Origin: Enhygromyxa salina
GTDB lineage: Bacteria > Myxococcota_A > Polyangia > Nannocystales > Nannocystaceae
Direction: 5' to 3'
Length of the DNA: 64,000 nt
NCBI RefSeq assembly: GCF_002994635.1
Contig: NZ_PVNL01000121.1
Span: forward strand, 1 to 64,000
Position 1 is the first letter of the stretch. Every line of letters begins with the position of its first letter. The position numbers and the translations under genes were made by a program. Below the pieces are notes generated by a model that saw nothing but the letters and a program-made list of their open reading frames with translations, was not told the DNA's origin and searched no databases. Of this stretch, positions 49,314-58,920 are shown piece by piece.

Positions 49314-50393
49314 TCAGTGCGGCGTTGAGAGGGCGCGCATGCAGTACTCGAGGCCGTCGCGGAGGGTCGCGAGGGTCACGACCGCGCCGAAGTTGGTCTC
49401 GATCGCGACCATGGTCTGGGCGACGGCGGGCTGGGTGCCTGTGATCACGCAGGTCGCCCCGAGCAGCGAGACCGTGCGGGTGACCCGGATCAGGTGATTG
49501 GCGGTGTTGGTGTCGATCACCTCGACGCCGGTGATGTCGAGGATCGCGAACCGGGCCTGGGTCCGCTGGATCTCCGAGAGCAGGCGCTGGGTCAGGGCCT
49601 CGGCCCGCTCGCCCGTGAGGCTGCCGAGGATCGGCAGGGTCAAGACCCGATCCCAGATCTGCATGATCGGGGTCGTCAGGGCGTCGATGTCGCGCCGCTG
49701 GGACTCGATCATCTCGAGCCGCCTGGTCGCCTCTCGCTCGGCGCGCTGGCGCTCGCTGACCTCTCGCTGCAGCTGTTGCAGCGCGACCGCGAGATCGGCC
49801 CGGGTCGCCTTGTCGCCGGACAACAGGGCCTCGAGCTCGCGCTCGATCGTGTTCGTCGACGGCCGCACCTCGAACTCATCGCAGGGCTCGCCGCGGGCCT
49901 GCATGCGCGTCTGCGTCGCCCAACAGTTCGTGCCAAACAGCTTGGTGCACAGCCCGGCGAACTTGCCAGCCATGAAGGTGGAGCCCCACTCGCAACCGAG
50001 CGCGGTCTGATACAGCGCCTCCCAGCCGTTGGTCACGCGAAACCGGGCGACCTGGGCCTCGCGGTCGATCGAGATCAGGCTCCAGCGGCCCCAGCCGCAG
50101 GTGTTGGCCAGGATCCCGAGCTGGTCGAGCCCCTCTTCAAACGTGTCGAAGCGCGAGAGGTAGCCCCAGTCCCCGTCGACGCTGTCGCGGCCGCCGGACT
50201 GCATGGCGACGTTGAAGCGATCGGTGCCGACCATGTGCTGCATGCCCTTCATCAGGCCCGCGAGCGAGGACTCGATCCACAGCGCCAGCGAGGGGGCGCC
50301 GCTGATCCGGAGCAAGCCCGCCTCTCGCTGCCACAGGAATTCGTTACCATCGACTTTAATGCGCGGTTCGCTGTCAGCACTCGTGTCAGTCAT
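49314..50393 (-). CDS. RsbR-type protein: V4R-like sensor and STAS domain
   Basis: 359 residues. N-terminal sensory half with a V4R-like small-molecule-binding segment (about residues 105-175; TNGWEALYQTALGCEWGSTF then CTKLFGT), a coiled-coil linker (AVALQQLQREVSERQRAER), then a C-terminal STAS domain very close to Bacillus RsbR: TPIMQIWDRVLTLPILGSLT, LDITGVEVIDTNTANHLIRV, TGTQPAVAQTMV. RsbR proteins form stressosome-like scaffolds controlling a switch kinase (RsbT). No RsbS or RsbT homologue is in the window, so partners are elsewhere. Cytoplasmic. ATG 50393. Confidence 0.85.
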   Translation of the reverse strand: MTDTSADSEPRIKVDGNEFLWQREAGLLRISGAPSLALWIESSLAGLMKGMQHMVGTDRFNVAMQSGGRDSVDGDWGYLSRFDTFEEGLDQLGILANTCGWGRWSLISIDREAQVARFRVTNGWEALYQTALGCEWGSTFMAGKFAGLCTKLFGTNCWATQTRMQARGEPCDEFEVRPSTNTIERELEALLSGDKATRADLAVALQQLQREVSERQRAEREATRRLEMIESQRRDIDALTTPIMQIWDRVLTLPILGSLTGERAEALTQRLLSEIQRTQARFAILDITGVEVIDTNTANHLIRVTRTVSLLGATCVITGTQPAVAQTMVAIETNFGAVVTLATLRDGLEYCMRALSTPH

Positions 50394-50674
50394 CGCGGTC
50401 TCCCGAGTCGAGCGAGTCTCTCACTGCGGAGTTGGCGGCGCAATTTTAACTCGCAGCAGCGCGCGGTCTTGGACTGCGCGTACTCGCTCCGCGTAGAAAC
50501 GGCCGCAGCTGGGCCTGCGCGCAATCGGGCGGGTCCATGATCTCGCGCAGTCGGGCGAAGTCAATCGATACACGCCAGAACGACGAATGCAGAGTATTCG
50601 GCACACGGTGGCATGATTTGGCCGCCACGAATGACGACCTGAACACACGATTGGCACCTGGCGATGCGCGGGGT

Positions 50675-51493
50675 TCACAGCTGCCCGCGCGAGTGGGCCA
50701 TGACGAGCAGGTAGGCCGCGAGATCGACCCCCGAGGCGTTCGAGCTGATCACGCTGCTGACCTTGGTGGCCTTGGAGCTCGCGCTGGTGGCCGCGGTGAA
50801 CGTGGTCTTGCGCCTCGAGCTGCGGAGCTGGTCGTCGTAGTAGGCGCCAGGGAAGCTGCTGCGCAGCCGCGTCGTCAGGGCCGCGAAGCTCTCGTGACTG
50901 GAGTGGCCCATGGCCTCACCGAGCCCGGTGTAGCGCAGCTGGTGCTGGCAAAACAGCATGGGATCGCCCAACCGGGTGCCCGTGCGCCTGAACAGATAGA
51001 TGCGCTCCTCGGACTCGGACGTGTTGCTGTGCGTGGTGCTGGTGCTGGTGCGGGTCATGACCATGCCGCCCGTGAGCACGGCCCGCGCGGCGCTGAAGCT
51101 CTTGCTGGTGCGCTCTTTGGTGGTCTGGTGATCGGCCAGGACCATGGCGTGGATCAGCGCATAGACCTCGCTGGCGTGGATCGACGCGGGCGCGCTGGCG
51201 TGGTCTTGGGTGCGCAGGGTCTCGCCGTCAAAGCTGAAGTCGCGGGGCTGATGCATGGCCGCCGCGCTCGGGACCGTGTCTGCGTCGCAGCCGACCACCC
51301 CGTGGCCCCAGTCGCGCAGCCTGGTCAGCAGCTGTGACGCGCGCTCACGCTCGGGGATCCGGGCGACGATCACGGGCAGCGGGCCAGCGACCCGCGCCCG
51401 CAGATCGTAGGGAAACATGCCGAGCATGCTCGCGAGCTCCGGTAGCTGCTGGTCGAATCCAGCCCCCCAGCGGGTGATCGCGACGATGAACAT
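50675..51493 (-). CDS. Hypothetical protein
   Basis: 272 residues from ATG 51493 (MFIVAITRWGAGFDQQLPEL). No signal peptide. Segments such as FDFDGETLRTQDHA and GAYYDDQLRSSRRKTTFTAA suggest a folded cytoplasmic protein, with a Ser/Thr-rich middle (SFSAARAVLTGGMVMTRTST). The C-terminus ends DLAAYLLVMAHSRGQL. No family recognised. It lies 75 nt downstream of metS on the same strand and could belong to the same transcript; an in-frame ATG further upstream would add unlikely residues. Confidence 0.6.
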   Translation of the reverse strand: MFIVAITRWGAGFDQQLPELASMLGMFPYDLRARVAGPLPVIVARIPERERASQLLTRLRDWGHGVVGCDADTVPSAAAMHQPRDFSFDGETLRTQDHASAPASIHASEVYALIHAMVLADHQTTKERTSKSFSAARAVLTGGMVMTRTSTSTTHSNTSESEERIYLFRRTGTRLGDPMLFCQHQLRYTGLGEAMGHSSHESFAALTTRLRSSFPGAYYDDQLRSSRRKTTFTAATSASSKATKVSSVISSNASGVDLAAYLLVMAHSRGQL

Positions 51494-51568
51494 CAGCGGG
51501 CCTGCTCGATCACACGCACGACCATGTGCACAGGGTCCCACCTCGCCCACGCCTCCGCAAGCGAAGCT

Positions 51569-51688
51569 CTAGTCGTCGGGCGGCTCGGGTGGCTTGGGCG
51601 ACGCCAGTACCTTGCGGTAGCACCACAGCGCCAGCCCCCACACGCAGGTCAGCGAGGTGATCATGAACACGATCCCGGTGGTGGTCAT
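51569..51688 (-). CDS. MetS-like small subunit of an NSS transporter
   Basis: 39 residues: MTTTGIVFMITSLTCVWGLA, one membrane helix, ending in a short cytoplasmic tail with a PPEPPDD finish. This matches the MetS family of single-helix small subunits (PF16951-like) required by MetP, an NSS-type Met/Ala importer of Corynebacterium. The ATG overlaps the transporter TGA as ATGA, so translation is coupled and stoichiometry probably controlled. Too short to be called by usual length cut-offs but the overlap and family make it convincing. Confidence 0.82.
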   Translation of the reverse strand: MTTTGIVFMITSLTCVWGLALWCYRKVLASPKPPEPPDD

Positions 51689-53349
51689 GGCGTCGCTCCG
51701 TTCGACTGCAGGTCGTCATCATCATCGTTGGGCGGGTCCACACCATCGACGTCCATCCCGAGCGCGCGCCAGCGCTTCTCACCGACGTAGACCAGCGCAC
51801 AGAGGAACACGACGACCACGCCGATCAACAACACCGTGTTGCGTGCGACGGGGTTGGCCCCGAGCGCCGCGATCCACTCGGGCAAGGTGACCCAGACGAA
51901 GCGACCGATCGTGACCAACAGATAGGCCGGCGCGACGTACTTGATGATGAACCAGAACACCGGGTGAATGTGGATCTGGGCGCCCTCGTGCGCCTCGTTG
52001 CGGCCCCGCTCAATCCCCATCACCCAGCCAAACACGATCACCTGAATCGCCGCGAGCACCACGATCAAGAAGGTCCCGACCCAGTCGTCGATCGTCCCGA
52101 GCGCCACGCTGCCGGCGCTGAACCACACGACCCAGGCCGAGCCGGCGACACCGAGCACGGTCACCAGCGCCGTCGACTGGCGGCGGTCGGTCCCGAGCGC
52201 CTCCTGCACGAACGCCAGGGTCGGCTGGTACATCGACAGCGAGCTGGTGATCGCGGCCAGGAACAGCATGAAGAACCACAGCGCGCCGATCAGGTCGCCC
52301 ATGGGCATGTGGGCGAACACGACCGGCAGGGTCTGAAACCCGAGCCCGAACGAGCCACCCGCGACCGCCCCGATCGTGCCTGACAGGCCCAGGAACACGA
52401 ACGACGCGGTCAGGGTGATCATCCCGCCAAACCCGACCTCGAACACCTCGTTGGTCGCCGACGCGGTCAGACCCGAGAGCACCACGTCGTCCTTCTTCTT
52501 CAGGTAGCTGGCGTAGTTGATGATGACCCCGAAGCCGACCGAGAGGCTGAAGAAGATCTGCCCGGCCGCGGCCATCCAGGTCTGTGGCCGGGCCAGCGCC
52601 GCGAAGTCGGGGTTCCACATGAAGCCCAGCCCGTTGGCGACGTTCTGCTCGGGCGCGTCGGGGTTGGGGCCGAGCGTCAACACGCGGATCAACACGATCA
52701 GCGCGCAGATCGCCATCGCCGGCATCGCCAGGCTGCAGAATTTCTCGATGCCCTTGGACAGCCCGCGGAACACGAAGAACACGTTGACGGCGATGACCGC
52801 CAGCCAAAACAGCGCGGTCTCGCGGAGCTCGGTGAAGATCACTCCGTCGCCGCGCTGGCCGGTGAACTCGGCGAAGAAGCTGGCCGAGGCGCGGGTCTGG
52901 GCCTCGATGCTCGCGCTTGGATCGATGCCCAGGCCCTCACCGCCGAGCATGGCCTCGACGAACTGCCAGCAGTAGCCGAGGCACCAGGACTCGATGAACA
53001 CGTAGTAGAACGAGACCCCGAGCGGGATCAGCACGCCGATGATGCCAAGGTAGCGAGCTGCGCGACCGCGGCCGATCACGCCCATGATCGCGGGGGCCGA
53101 GTGAAAGCCCTTGCGCCCGCCGTAGCGGCCCATCGTCCACTCGGCCCAGCCGATCGGGATCCCGAGCACGAGCAGCGCGCAAAAGTAGGGGATCATGAAC
53201 GCCCCGCCTCCGTTGGCGGCTGCCTGCCCCGGGAATCGCAAGAAGTTGCCCAGACCGACGGCCGAGCCCGCGACGGCCAGAATCACGCCGATGCGGGTAC
53301 CCCATTGGTCCTTGGTCTGATTTGTCGCGCCCGCTTGTTGGCCCGCCAT
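51685..53349 (-). CDS. Neurotransmitter:sodium symporter (NSS) family transporter
   Basis: 554 residues, about 12 membrane helices, sodium-dependent amino acid uptake. The first helix carries the NSS signature AGSAVGLGNFLRFPGQAAAN (usual form G..W.FP); the FSLSVGFGVIINYASYL helix in the middle and the GMITLTASFVFLGLSG helix also fit. With the overlapping metS gene it is most like the bacterial MetP/LeuT branch importing Met, Ala or similar small neutral amino acids. ATG 53349 (MAGQQAGATNQ) is chosen; an upstream ATG adds 11 residues. Divergent from the MMPL gene. Confidence 0.93.
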   Translation of the reverse strand: MAGQQAGATNQTKDQWGTRIGVILAVAGSAVGLGNFLRFPGQAAANGGGAFMIPYFCALLVLGIPIGWAEWTMGRYGGRKGFHSAPAIMGVIGRGRAARYLGIIGVLIPLGVSFYYVFIESWCLGYCWQFVEAMLGGEGLGIDPSASIEAQTRASASFFAEFTGQRGDGVIFTELRETALFWLAVIAVNVFFVFRGLSKGIEKFCSLAMPAMAICALIVLIRVLTLGPNPDAPEQNVANGLGFMWNPDFAALARPQTWMAAAGQIFFSLSVGFGVIINYASYLKKKDDVVLSGLTASATNEVFEVGFGGMITLTASFVFLGLSGTIGAVAGGSFGLGFQTLPVVFAHMPMGDLIGALWFFMLFLAAITSSLSMYQPTLAFVQEALGTDRRQSTALVTVLGVAGSAWVVWFSAGSVALGTIDDWVGTFLIVVLAAIQVIVFGWVMGIERGRNEAHEGAQIHIHPVFWFIIKYVAPAYLLVTIGRFVWVTLPEWIAALGANPVARNTVLLIGVVVVFLCALVYVGEKRWRALGMDVDGVDPPNDDDDDLQSNGATP

Positions 53350-53499
53350 ATGTCGTGTCGGGACAAGATCGCACGCGGCCATCTGCGCGAGCGTCGCCTG
53401 TCACGCGTGCTTCGCAAACACGGCTCCGGGCTGCGGTTTCGCGGGCGGCGCCCGGGCGGCCCATCGTCGACCTGCCTGCGAGCGGCTAGTCTGCGCCCG

Positions 53500-56082
53500 A
53501 TGAACCCTGGTGCCGGGCGACCCTCGGGGCCCTTCACGCGGATCGTGGTGCGTCAGGTCGCCTGGCTCGTGGAACGCCGGGAACGCAGCGCGTCGATGAT
53601 CGTGCTCGCGCTGCTGCTCGCGGGCGTGTCGCTGCTCTACGGCGCGCAGATCCGGGTCGACACGGATCTACGCGCGCTACTGCCGAAGACCGCGCCGAGC
53701 GTGGTCGCGCTCGACACGATCGAGGCCCGCAAAGGCAGCGCCGAGCGGCTGGTCGTCGCGGTCGAGAGCCCGGACGAGCAAGCCAACGCGATCATGATCG
53801 ACGAGCTCGCGGCCGAGGTCTCGAGCTGGTCCGAGACCTCGGGGGTCTCGATCCATCGCGACTTCACACCGCTGCGCGACCACGCCCTGTACTTCCTCGA
53901 GCTCGCGCAGATCGACGAGCTGCGCGAGACTCTGACCGATCAGCGCAAGCAGGCGGTCGCGGGCGCGCTCGGCCCAGGGCTGACAGGTGATCCAATCGAC
54001 ATCGAGGCGATCCAGGGGGACGACTGGGACGCGCCCACGGATCAGGCAGCGCTCGACGAGGGCGCACCACCCTCGACGCCGCCCGCAGCCGCCGAGCCGG
54101 GGTTCGATCTCGACCGGTTCTTGACGGAGCAGCGCGAGGCAGCGGGCGCGCACGGCCAACTGAGCAACAAAGAGCTGCAGCTGATCTGGCCCGGCGAGAA
54201 CGAGGCGGGCGAGATCGTCTGGGAGCCACGGATCGGCGAACCATACGCCAGCGAGACTGGCGACATCCGCGTGCTCCAGGCCAGCCTCTCGATCCCGGCG
54301 ACCGACGTCGAGTTCGCCCAGGAGGTGGTCGCGCGGATCGAGGCCCGCGTCGCCGCTGCCAAGGCGCGCGGCGTCGCCGTCGACGCCCGGGTCGAGGTCG
54401 TCGCTGCCTACGACGTCTCGAAGGAGGTCGACACGATCGTGCGCGACGCCGCTCGGGCGACGTGGATCTCGGCCACGCTGATCATCGCCGTGCTGGGGCT
54501 GGGATTTTGGAGCGCGCGCGCGCTGGTCTTGGTGCTGGTTCCGGTCGCGGTGTCGATGGCGGTGACGCTCGCCGTCGCGACCGCCGTCTATGGCGAGCTC
54601 AACGCGCTGACCGTGTTCTTGTTCGCCGTGCTGCTGGGCATGGGGGTCGACTTTGGCGTCCACCTCTACGCCCAACGCCAGGCGCAAGGCCGGGACGCCG
54701 ACTGGCCCGCCGTAGTCAGCGCCAACTTGCGCCCGCTGACCGCGACCATGCTGACCACGGTCGGCTGTCTGGTTGCGCTGCGCCTGGCCGAGTTCCAGGC
54801 GTTTCGCGAGTTCGGCGTCATCTCGGCGCTCGGCGTGACGATCTGCTTTGTGTTTGCGCTGGTCTTGGTCCCGGTGATCGACTCGTTGCTGGGACCGCTG
54901 CGGCGCGTGACCAGGGTCGGCCGAGCCGGCACCCCGGGCTTGCGGGTCCCGGCCAAGCTCCTGCGCCCGCTGCAGGTCGCCCGCGTCGCGCTGCTGGTCG
55001 GGCTGGCGGTGTTCGGCATGCTCGGCGCACCCAAGCTCGGCTTCGAGCGAGACACCCGGGCGCTGCGCAGCCAGACGGCGGCGACCACCCACACGATCAA
55101 CTATGGGGCGACGGGTGGCCGCTGCGCCAAGACCCTCGCGCTGCTCGCCGATGATCCGGCCGAGCTCGATCTGGTGGTCGCGCGCATGCAGGCCGAGCAG
55201 ACCAAGCTGCTGCCCGGCGCCGTCGAGACTGGTGCCCCGCGCACACCCTGGGTGCGGGAGGTCTACAGCTTGCGCACCCTGATGCCGACGGATCAGCTGG
55301 CCAAGCAACGCAGCATCGCGCCCCTGATCGAGCTGACGAACGGCTTCCTGGCCGAGCTGCCCGAGCTCGACGCGCAGGCGCAGCAGCACCGCAGCCACCT
55401 CGAGGCGCTCGAGCGGCTCAGCAAGGCCAAGCCGCTCGAAGTCAGCGAGCTGCCGGATTGGGCCGTCGAACCGTTCACGGAGAAGGACGGTCGCAGCGAT
55501 CGGATCGCCCATGCATGCCTCGACATCGCTGGGTGGAGCATCGACGAGCTGATCGCAGTCCGCGACCGGCTCGACGTGCTGACCGAGGGCACCGATGTGC
55601 TGGCCGCGGACAGTCGGCTGGTGTTCGCCGACCTGATGGCGCTCGTCGAACACGACGCGCGACGCCTGCCGATCTGGGCGCTCCTGATCATGCTGGTGTT
55701 CATCGCCCTCGATCTGCGTCGCCTGATCCCCACGCTGATCTGCGCGGCCAGCCTGGGGCTCGGGCTGATCTTGACGCTCGGGATCATGGGCGAGTGGCCG
55801 CTGCGCTTGAACTTCTTCAATATCGTGGTGATGCCCGCGGTGGTCGGCCTCGGGATCGACGCCAGCATTCACCTGTGGCATGCGCGAACAGGCACCAACC
55901 TCGGCGCGACCAGCAGGGCGGCGATGCTCGCCACGCTGACGACGGTCGCTGGGTTTTCGGGCCTGCTGGCGGCTGACCACCTGGGCCTGCGCAGCATCGG
56001 CGAGGTGGGGATCCTCGCCCTGTCAGTCTGTGTCGGCGTGGCGTTCTTGGTGCTCTATCCGCTCCGCGCCGAGACACGGTGA
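53500..56082 (+). CDS. MMPL/RND-family membrane transporter (HpnN-like)
   Basis: 860 residues, with 12 predicted membrane helices in two sets of 1+5 and two large periplasmic domains. The repeated hallmark at the fourth helix of each half, GMGVDFGVHLYAQ and GLGIDASIHLWHA, contains the intramembrane Asp of the proton relay. The N-terminal VDTDLRALLPKTAP and short polar insertions match HpnN-like RND proteins that move lipids (hopanoids) to the outer membrane. Hopanoid genes are not in the window, so the cargo is inferred. ATG 53500. Confidence 0.88.
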   Translation: MNPGAGRPSGPFTRIVVRQVAWLVERRERSASMIVLALLLAGVSLLYGAQIRVDTDLRALLPKTAPSVVALDTIEARKGSAERLVVAVESPDEQANAIMIDELAAEVSSWSETSGVSIHRDFTPLRDHALYFLELAQIDELRETLTDQRKQAVAGALGPGLTGDPIDIEAIQGDDWDAPTDQAALDEGAPPSTPPAAAEPGFDLDRFLTEQREAAGAHGQLSNKELQLIWPGENEAGEIVWEPRIGEPYASETGDIRVLQASLSIPATDVEFAQEVVARIEARVAAAKARGVAVDARVEVVAAYDVSKEVDTIVRDAARATWISATLIIAVLGLGFWSARALVLVLVPVAVSMAVTLAVATAVYGELNALTVFLFAVLLGMGVDFGVHLYAQRQAQGRDADWPAVVSANLRPLTATMLTTVGCLVALRLAEFQAFREFGVISALGVTICFVFALVLVPVIDSLLGPLRRVTRVGRAGTPGLRVPAKLLRPLQVARVALLVGLAVFGMLGAPKLGFERDTRALRSQTAATTHTINYGATGGRCAKTLALLADDPAELDLVVARMQAEQTKLLPGAVETGAPRTPWVREVYSLRTLMPTDQLAKQRSIAPLIELTNGFLAELPELDAQAQQHRSHLEALERLSKAKPLEVSELPDWAVEPFTEKDGRSDRIAHACLDIAGWSIDELIAVRDRLDVLTEGTDVLAADSRLVFADLMALVEHDARRLPIWALLIMLVFIALDLRRLIPTLICAASLGLGLILTLGIMGEWPLRLNFFNIVVMPAVVGLGIDASIHLWHARTGTNLGATSRAAMLATLTTVAGFSGLLAADHLGLRSIGEVGILALSVCVGVAFLVLYPLRAETR

Positions 56083-56094
56083 TATTACCGGGCA

Positions 56095-57249
56095 TCAGCG
56101 GGCCAGCTCGATCACGCGCGTCATCATGCGCTCGACCTCGGCCTGCGTGCTGTAGAAGTGTGGCCCGATCCGCAGCCCGCAATTCGGCCGCCAGTCATGC
56201 TTGTAGCGCTCGTGGACCAGCACCTTGCTGGCGGCCTCACTGCTCGGGAAGTCGACGGCGACAAAGCCCGTGCGCGCGGCGTCGTCGATCGGCGAGCGCA
56301 CGGTCAGCCCGGCCTCGAGCGCGCGCTTGATGATGATCCGACACAGCGCGAGGTTGTGCGCGCGGATCCGATCGACGCCGATCTCGAGCAGGTTCTCGTA
56401 GGCGTTGCGGGCCACGTAGTAGGCCGGGACCGAGGGCGTGCCCGCGAGCATGCGCCAGCTGTCCGTGGCCAGCTCGATCGGCGCGGGCGCCATGTCGAAC
56501 GGGGCCGCGTGAGCCATCCACCCGGTCGTCATGGGCTCGAGCTGCTCGCGCAGCCCCGGCCGGACCCACAAAAAACACGTGCCGGGCCCGCCGCACAGCC
56601 ACTTGTGGCTGCCGCCGACCAACAGATCCAGATCCCACGCCTGCACGTCGATCGGGACCACGCCCGCGGTCTGGTACACGTCGCACATGACCAGCGCGCC
56701 GACCTCGTGGGCGCGCTTGCAGATCGCCGGGACATCGAGCAGCGCGCCCGAGACGTAGACCGCGTGGGAGATCGACACGATGCTGGTCCGCTCATCGATC
56801 GCCTCGAGCATCCGCTCGGTCGAGATCGTCACGCCGTCGTCGCTCGGCACCAGCTCGAGCTCGACCCCCAGCCGGGCGAACCGCTCCCACACGTAAATCA
56901 CGTTGGGGAACATCAGTTGCTCGATCACGACCTTGGGCCGCTTGGCGTAGTCGAGCGAGCTCGCGACCCGAGCTTGCAAAGTCGCGACGTTCTCGCCGAG
57001 CGTGGTGTTGCCACGCCCGCCATTGAAGAAGCGCGCCACCATGTCGGCGGTCTCATCGATGAACGCAGGCCAGTGGTCCCACGCCTCGACGCCCTCGCGC
57101 TCCCACACCTGCGTGTACTCGCGCAGCGCCTCGGCGCTGCCCCGATGCATCGCGCCCATGCTGTTGCTGTTCATGTACACGCTATCCGCGAGGATCGGGT
57201 AGTCCTCGCGGTAGCGCTCGAGCTCGGCGTCAATCTTGGGTTCAGCCAT
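56095..57249 (-). CDS. Kynureninase-like PLP enzyme (aminotransferase class V)
   Basis: 384 residues, fold type I PLP enzyme. N-terminal VYMNSNSMGAMHRG matches the kynureninase opening (Y-x-x-S-N-S-x-G), the phosphate/PLP region is near TLGENVATL, and GGSHKWLCGGPG carries the Schiff-base Lys. Kynureninase cleaves kynurenine to anthranilate and alanine; other class V enzymes (cysteine desulfurase- or isopenicillin-epimerase-like) share the fold, so the substrate is not certain. ATG 57249 is preferred to the GTG at 57261. It follows gcvT-gcvH on the same strand with a 31-nt gap. Confidence 0.82.
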   Translation of the reverse strand: MAEPKIDAELERYREDYPILADSVYMNSNSMGAMHRGSAEALREYTQVWEREGVEAWDHWPAFIDETADMVARFFNGGRGNTTLGENVATLQARVASSLDYAKRPKVVIEQLMFPNVIYVWERFARLGVELELVPSDDGVTISTERMLEAIDERTSIVSISHAVYVSGALLDVPAICKRAHEVGALVMCDVYQTAGVVPIDVQAWDLDLLVGGSHKWLCGGPGTCFLWVRPGLREQLEPMTTGWMAHAAPFDMAPAPIELATDSWRMLAGTPSVPAYYVARNAYENLLEIGVDRIRAHNLALCRIIIKRALEAGLTVRSPIDDAARTGFVAVDFPSSEAASKVLVHERYKHDWRPNCGLRIGPHFYSTQAEVERMMTRVIELAR

Positions 57250-57280
57250 GGTGGTGGCCACGCGTGCCGCTGTGAAGCGG

Positions 57281-57664
57281 CTAGTCCAGGAGCTGGCGGT
57301 AGGCTTCGGCGTCGAGCATCTCGCCGAGATCGACGCCCTCGGCCGGGCGGATCCGGATCATCCACCCTTCGGTGTAGGGCTCGGAATTGATGATCTCGGG
57401 CTCGTTGTCGAGGGCCCGGTTGACCTCCACGACCTCGCCCGTGATCGGGGCGTACAGATCGGAGACGGCCTTGACCGAGTCGATGTCGCCGAAGCGCTCG
57501 CCGGCCTCGAGGGCCTCGCCCACGTCGGGCAAGCTGACGGCGGTGATGTCGCCGAGCTGACCGACGGCGTGGGCGGTGATGCCGACGGTGATCGTCCCGT
57601 CGTCGTTGCGCCGGGCCCACTCGTGGTCCTTGGTGTAGCGGAGGTTCTCGGGCAGTTCGCTCAT
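57281..57664 (-). CDS. gcvH: Glycine cleavage system H protein
   Basis: 127 residues. Carries the lipoyl arm shuttling the aminomethyl group from the P to the T protein. Signature: NLRYTKDHEW at the start, GITAHAVGQLGDI, and the lipoylation site GDIDSVKAVSDLYAP with its Lys. Starts at ATG 57664; 44 nt after gcvT. The P protein gene (gcvP) is not in the operon. Confidence 0.97.
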   Translation of the reverse strand: MSELPENLRYTKDHEWARRNDDGTITVGITAHAVGQLGDITAVSLPDVGEALEAGERFGDIDSVKAVSDLYAPITGEVVEVNRALDNEPEIINSEPYTEGWMIRIRPAEGVDLGEMLDAEAYRQLLD

Positions 57665-57708
57665 GTGGTGTCTCGCAGGCGGTGAATCAGGAGGGAGTGT
57701 GGTGGGGG

Positions 57709-58827
57709 TCAGGTTGCGCGTCGATAAAACGGGCCCTTGACGATCTCGACGGGGAGCAGCTTGTGCTTGCTGCGGGCGGCGATCAGCGTGCCTGGCTTGT
57801 GGTAGCCCGTGCGGACGTAGCCGATGCCGACCGAGCCGCCCACGGTCGGGGCTGGCCCGCCGCTGGTCACGTGGCCGATCACCTCGGCGCCGTCGTCGGT
57901 GCTGGCGACCAGCTCCCAGTCGTGGCGGGGGGTGCCCTTGCCCTGCACGCGAAACCCGATCAGCTGACGCGCGACGCCGTCGCGCTTCTGGGCCGCGAGG
58001 GCCTCGCTGCCGACGAACTCGCCCGCTGCCAGCTTGACGACCCAGCCGAGCCCGGCCTCGAGCGGTGAGGTGGTCGCGTCGATGTCGTTGCCGTACAGGC
58101 ACAGCTTGGCCTCGAGGCGCAGCGTGTCGCGGGCCCCGAGCCCACACGGTGCCGCGCCGCCGGCGATCAGCGCGTCCCAGACCGCGTGCGCGTGGTCGGC
58201 CGCGACGAACAGCTCGAACCCGTCCTCGCCCGTGTAGCCGGTGCGGGCCGCGACCACTGGCTTGCCCGCGATCTCGCCGGGGCCGAAGTGAAAGCTCTTG
58301 ATGTCGGCCAGGCTGGCGCCACCCGACTTGGCAGAGTGTTGGGCCGAGAGCTGGGCCGAGAGCTCGATCGCGCGTGGACCCTGCACGGCGATCAGCGCGG
58401 TCTCGTCCGAGCGGTTGATGATCTCGCACATGCCGCCCGCGTGCTCGCGGAAGTGAGCCTCGTCCTTCGCGATGTTCGACGCGTTGACCACGATCCGCAC
58501 GCGCTCGGGCGCTTGCCGATACACGATGCAGTCATCGACGATCCCGCCGCTTTGCAGGCACACGGCGGTGTAGAGCGCCTGACCGTCGACGAGCTTGGTG
58601 ACGTCGTTGGTGATCAGCTTCTGAACCGCGGCCAGCGCTTGGGGCCCCTCGAAGTCGATCTCGCCCATGTGCGAGACGTCGAACAGCCCCACGTCCTCGC
58701 GCACCGCCTTGTGTTCGGCGAGGATCCCCGCGTACTGGACCGGCATGTGCCAGCCCGTGAAGTCGACCATCTTGGCGCCGGCGGCGACGTGCGCCGCGTG
58801 GAGGGGAGTCGAGAGGAGCGCTGCCAT
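57709..58827 (-). CDS. gcvT: Glycine cleavage system T protein (aminomethyltransferase)
   Basis: 372 residues. Transfers the methylene group from aminomethyl-lipoyl GcvH to THF, giving 5,10-methylene-THF. Blocks: FTGWHMPVQYAGILAEHKAV, VGLFDVSHMGEIDFEGP, TNDVTKLVDGQALYTAV, and TGYTGEDGFELFV with the folate-binding Asp region, and GHVTSGGPAPTVGGSVGIGY. ATG 58827 is where homology begins; the frame is open far upstream only because of codon bias. Divergent from the next lipoprotein gene. Confidence 0.96.
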   Translation of the reverse strand: MAALLSTPLHAAHVAAGAKMVDFTGWHMPVQYAGILAEHKAVREDVGLFDVSHMGEIDFEGPQALAAVQKLITNDVTKLVDGQALYTAVCLQSGGIVDDCIVYRQAPERVRIVVNASNIAKDEAHFREHAGGMCEIINRSDETALIAVQGPRAIELSAQLSAQHSAKSGGASLADIKSFHFGPGEIAGKPVVAARTGYTGEDGFELFVAADHAHAVWDALIAGGAAPCGLGARDTLRLEAKLCLYGNDIDATTSPLEAGLGWVVKLAAGEFVGSEALAAQKRDGVARQLIGFRVQGKGTPRHDWELVASTDDGAEVIGHVTSGGPAPTVGGSVGIGYVRTGYHKPGTLIAARSKHKLLPVEIVKGPFYRRAT

Positions 58828-58920
58828 GGGCGACGCCACTATCCGGGACCGGCGGCGATGGTGCAACCCGCCAAGCTTTGCCCCGACCGAACCCAGTGTT
58901 AGAAATCCCGCTCGACACCG

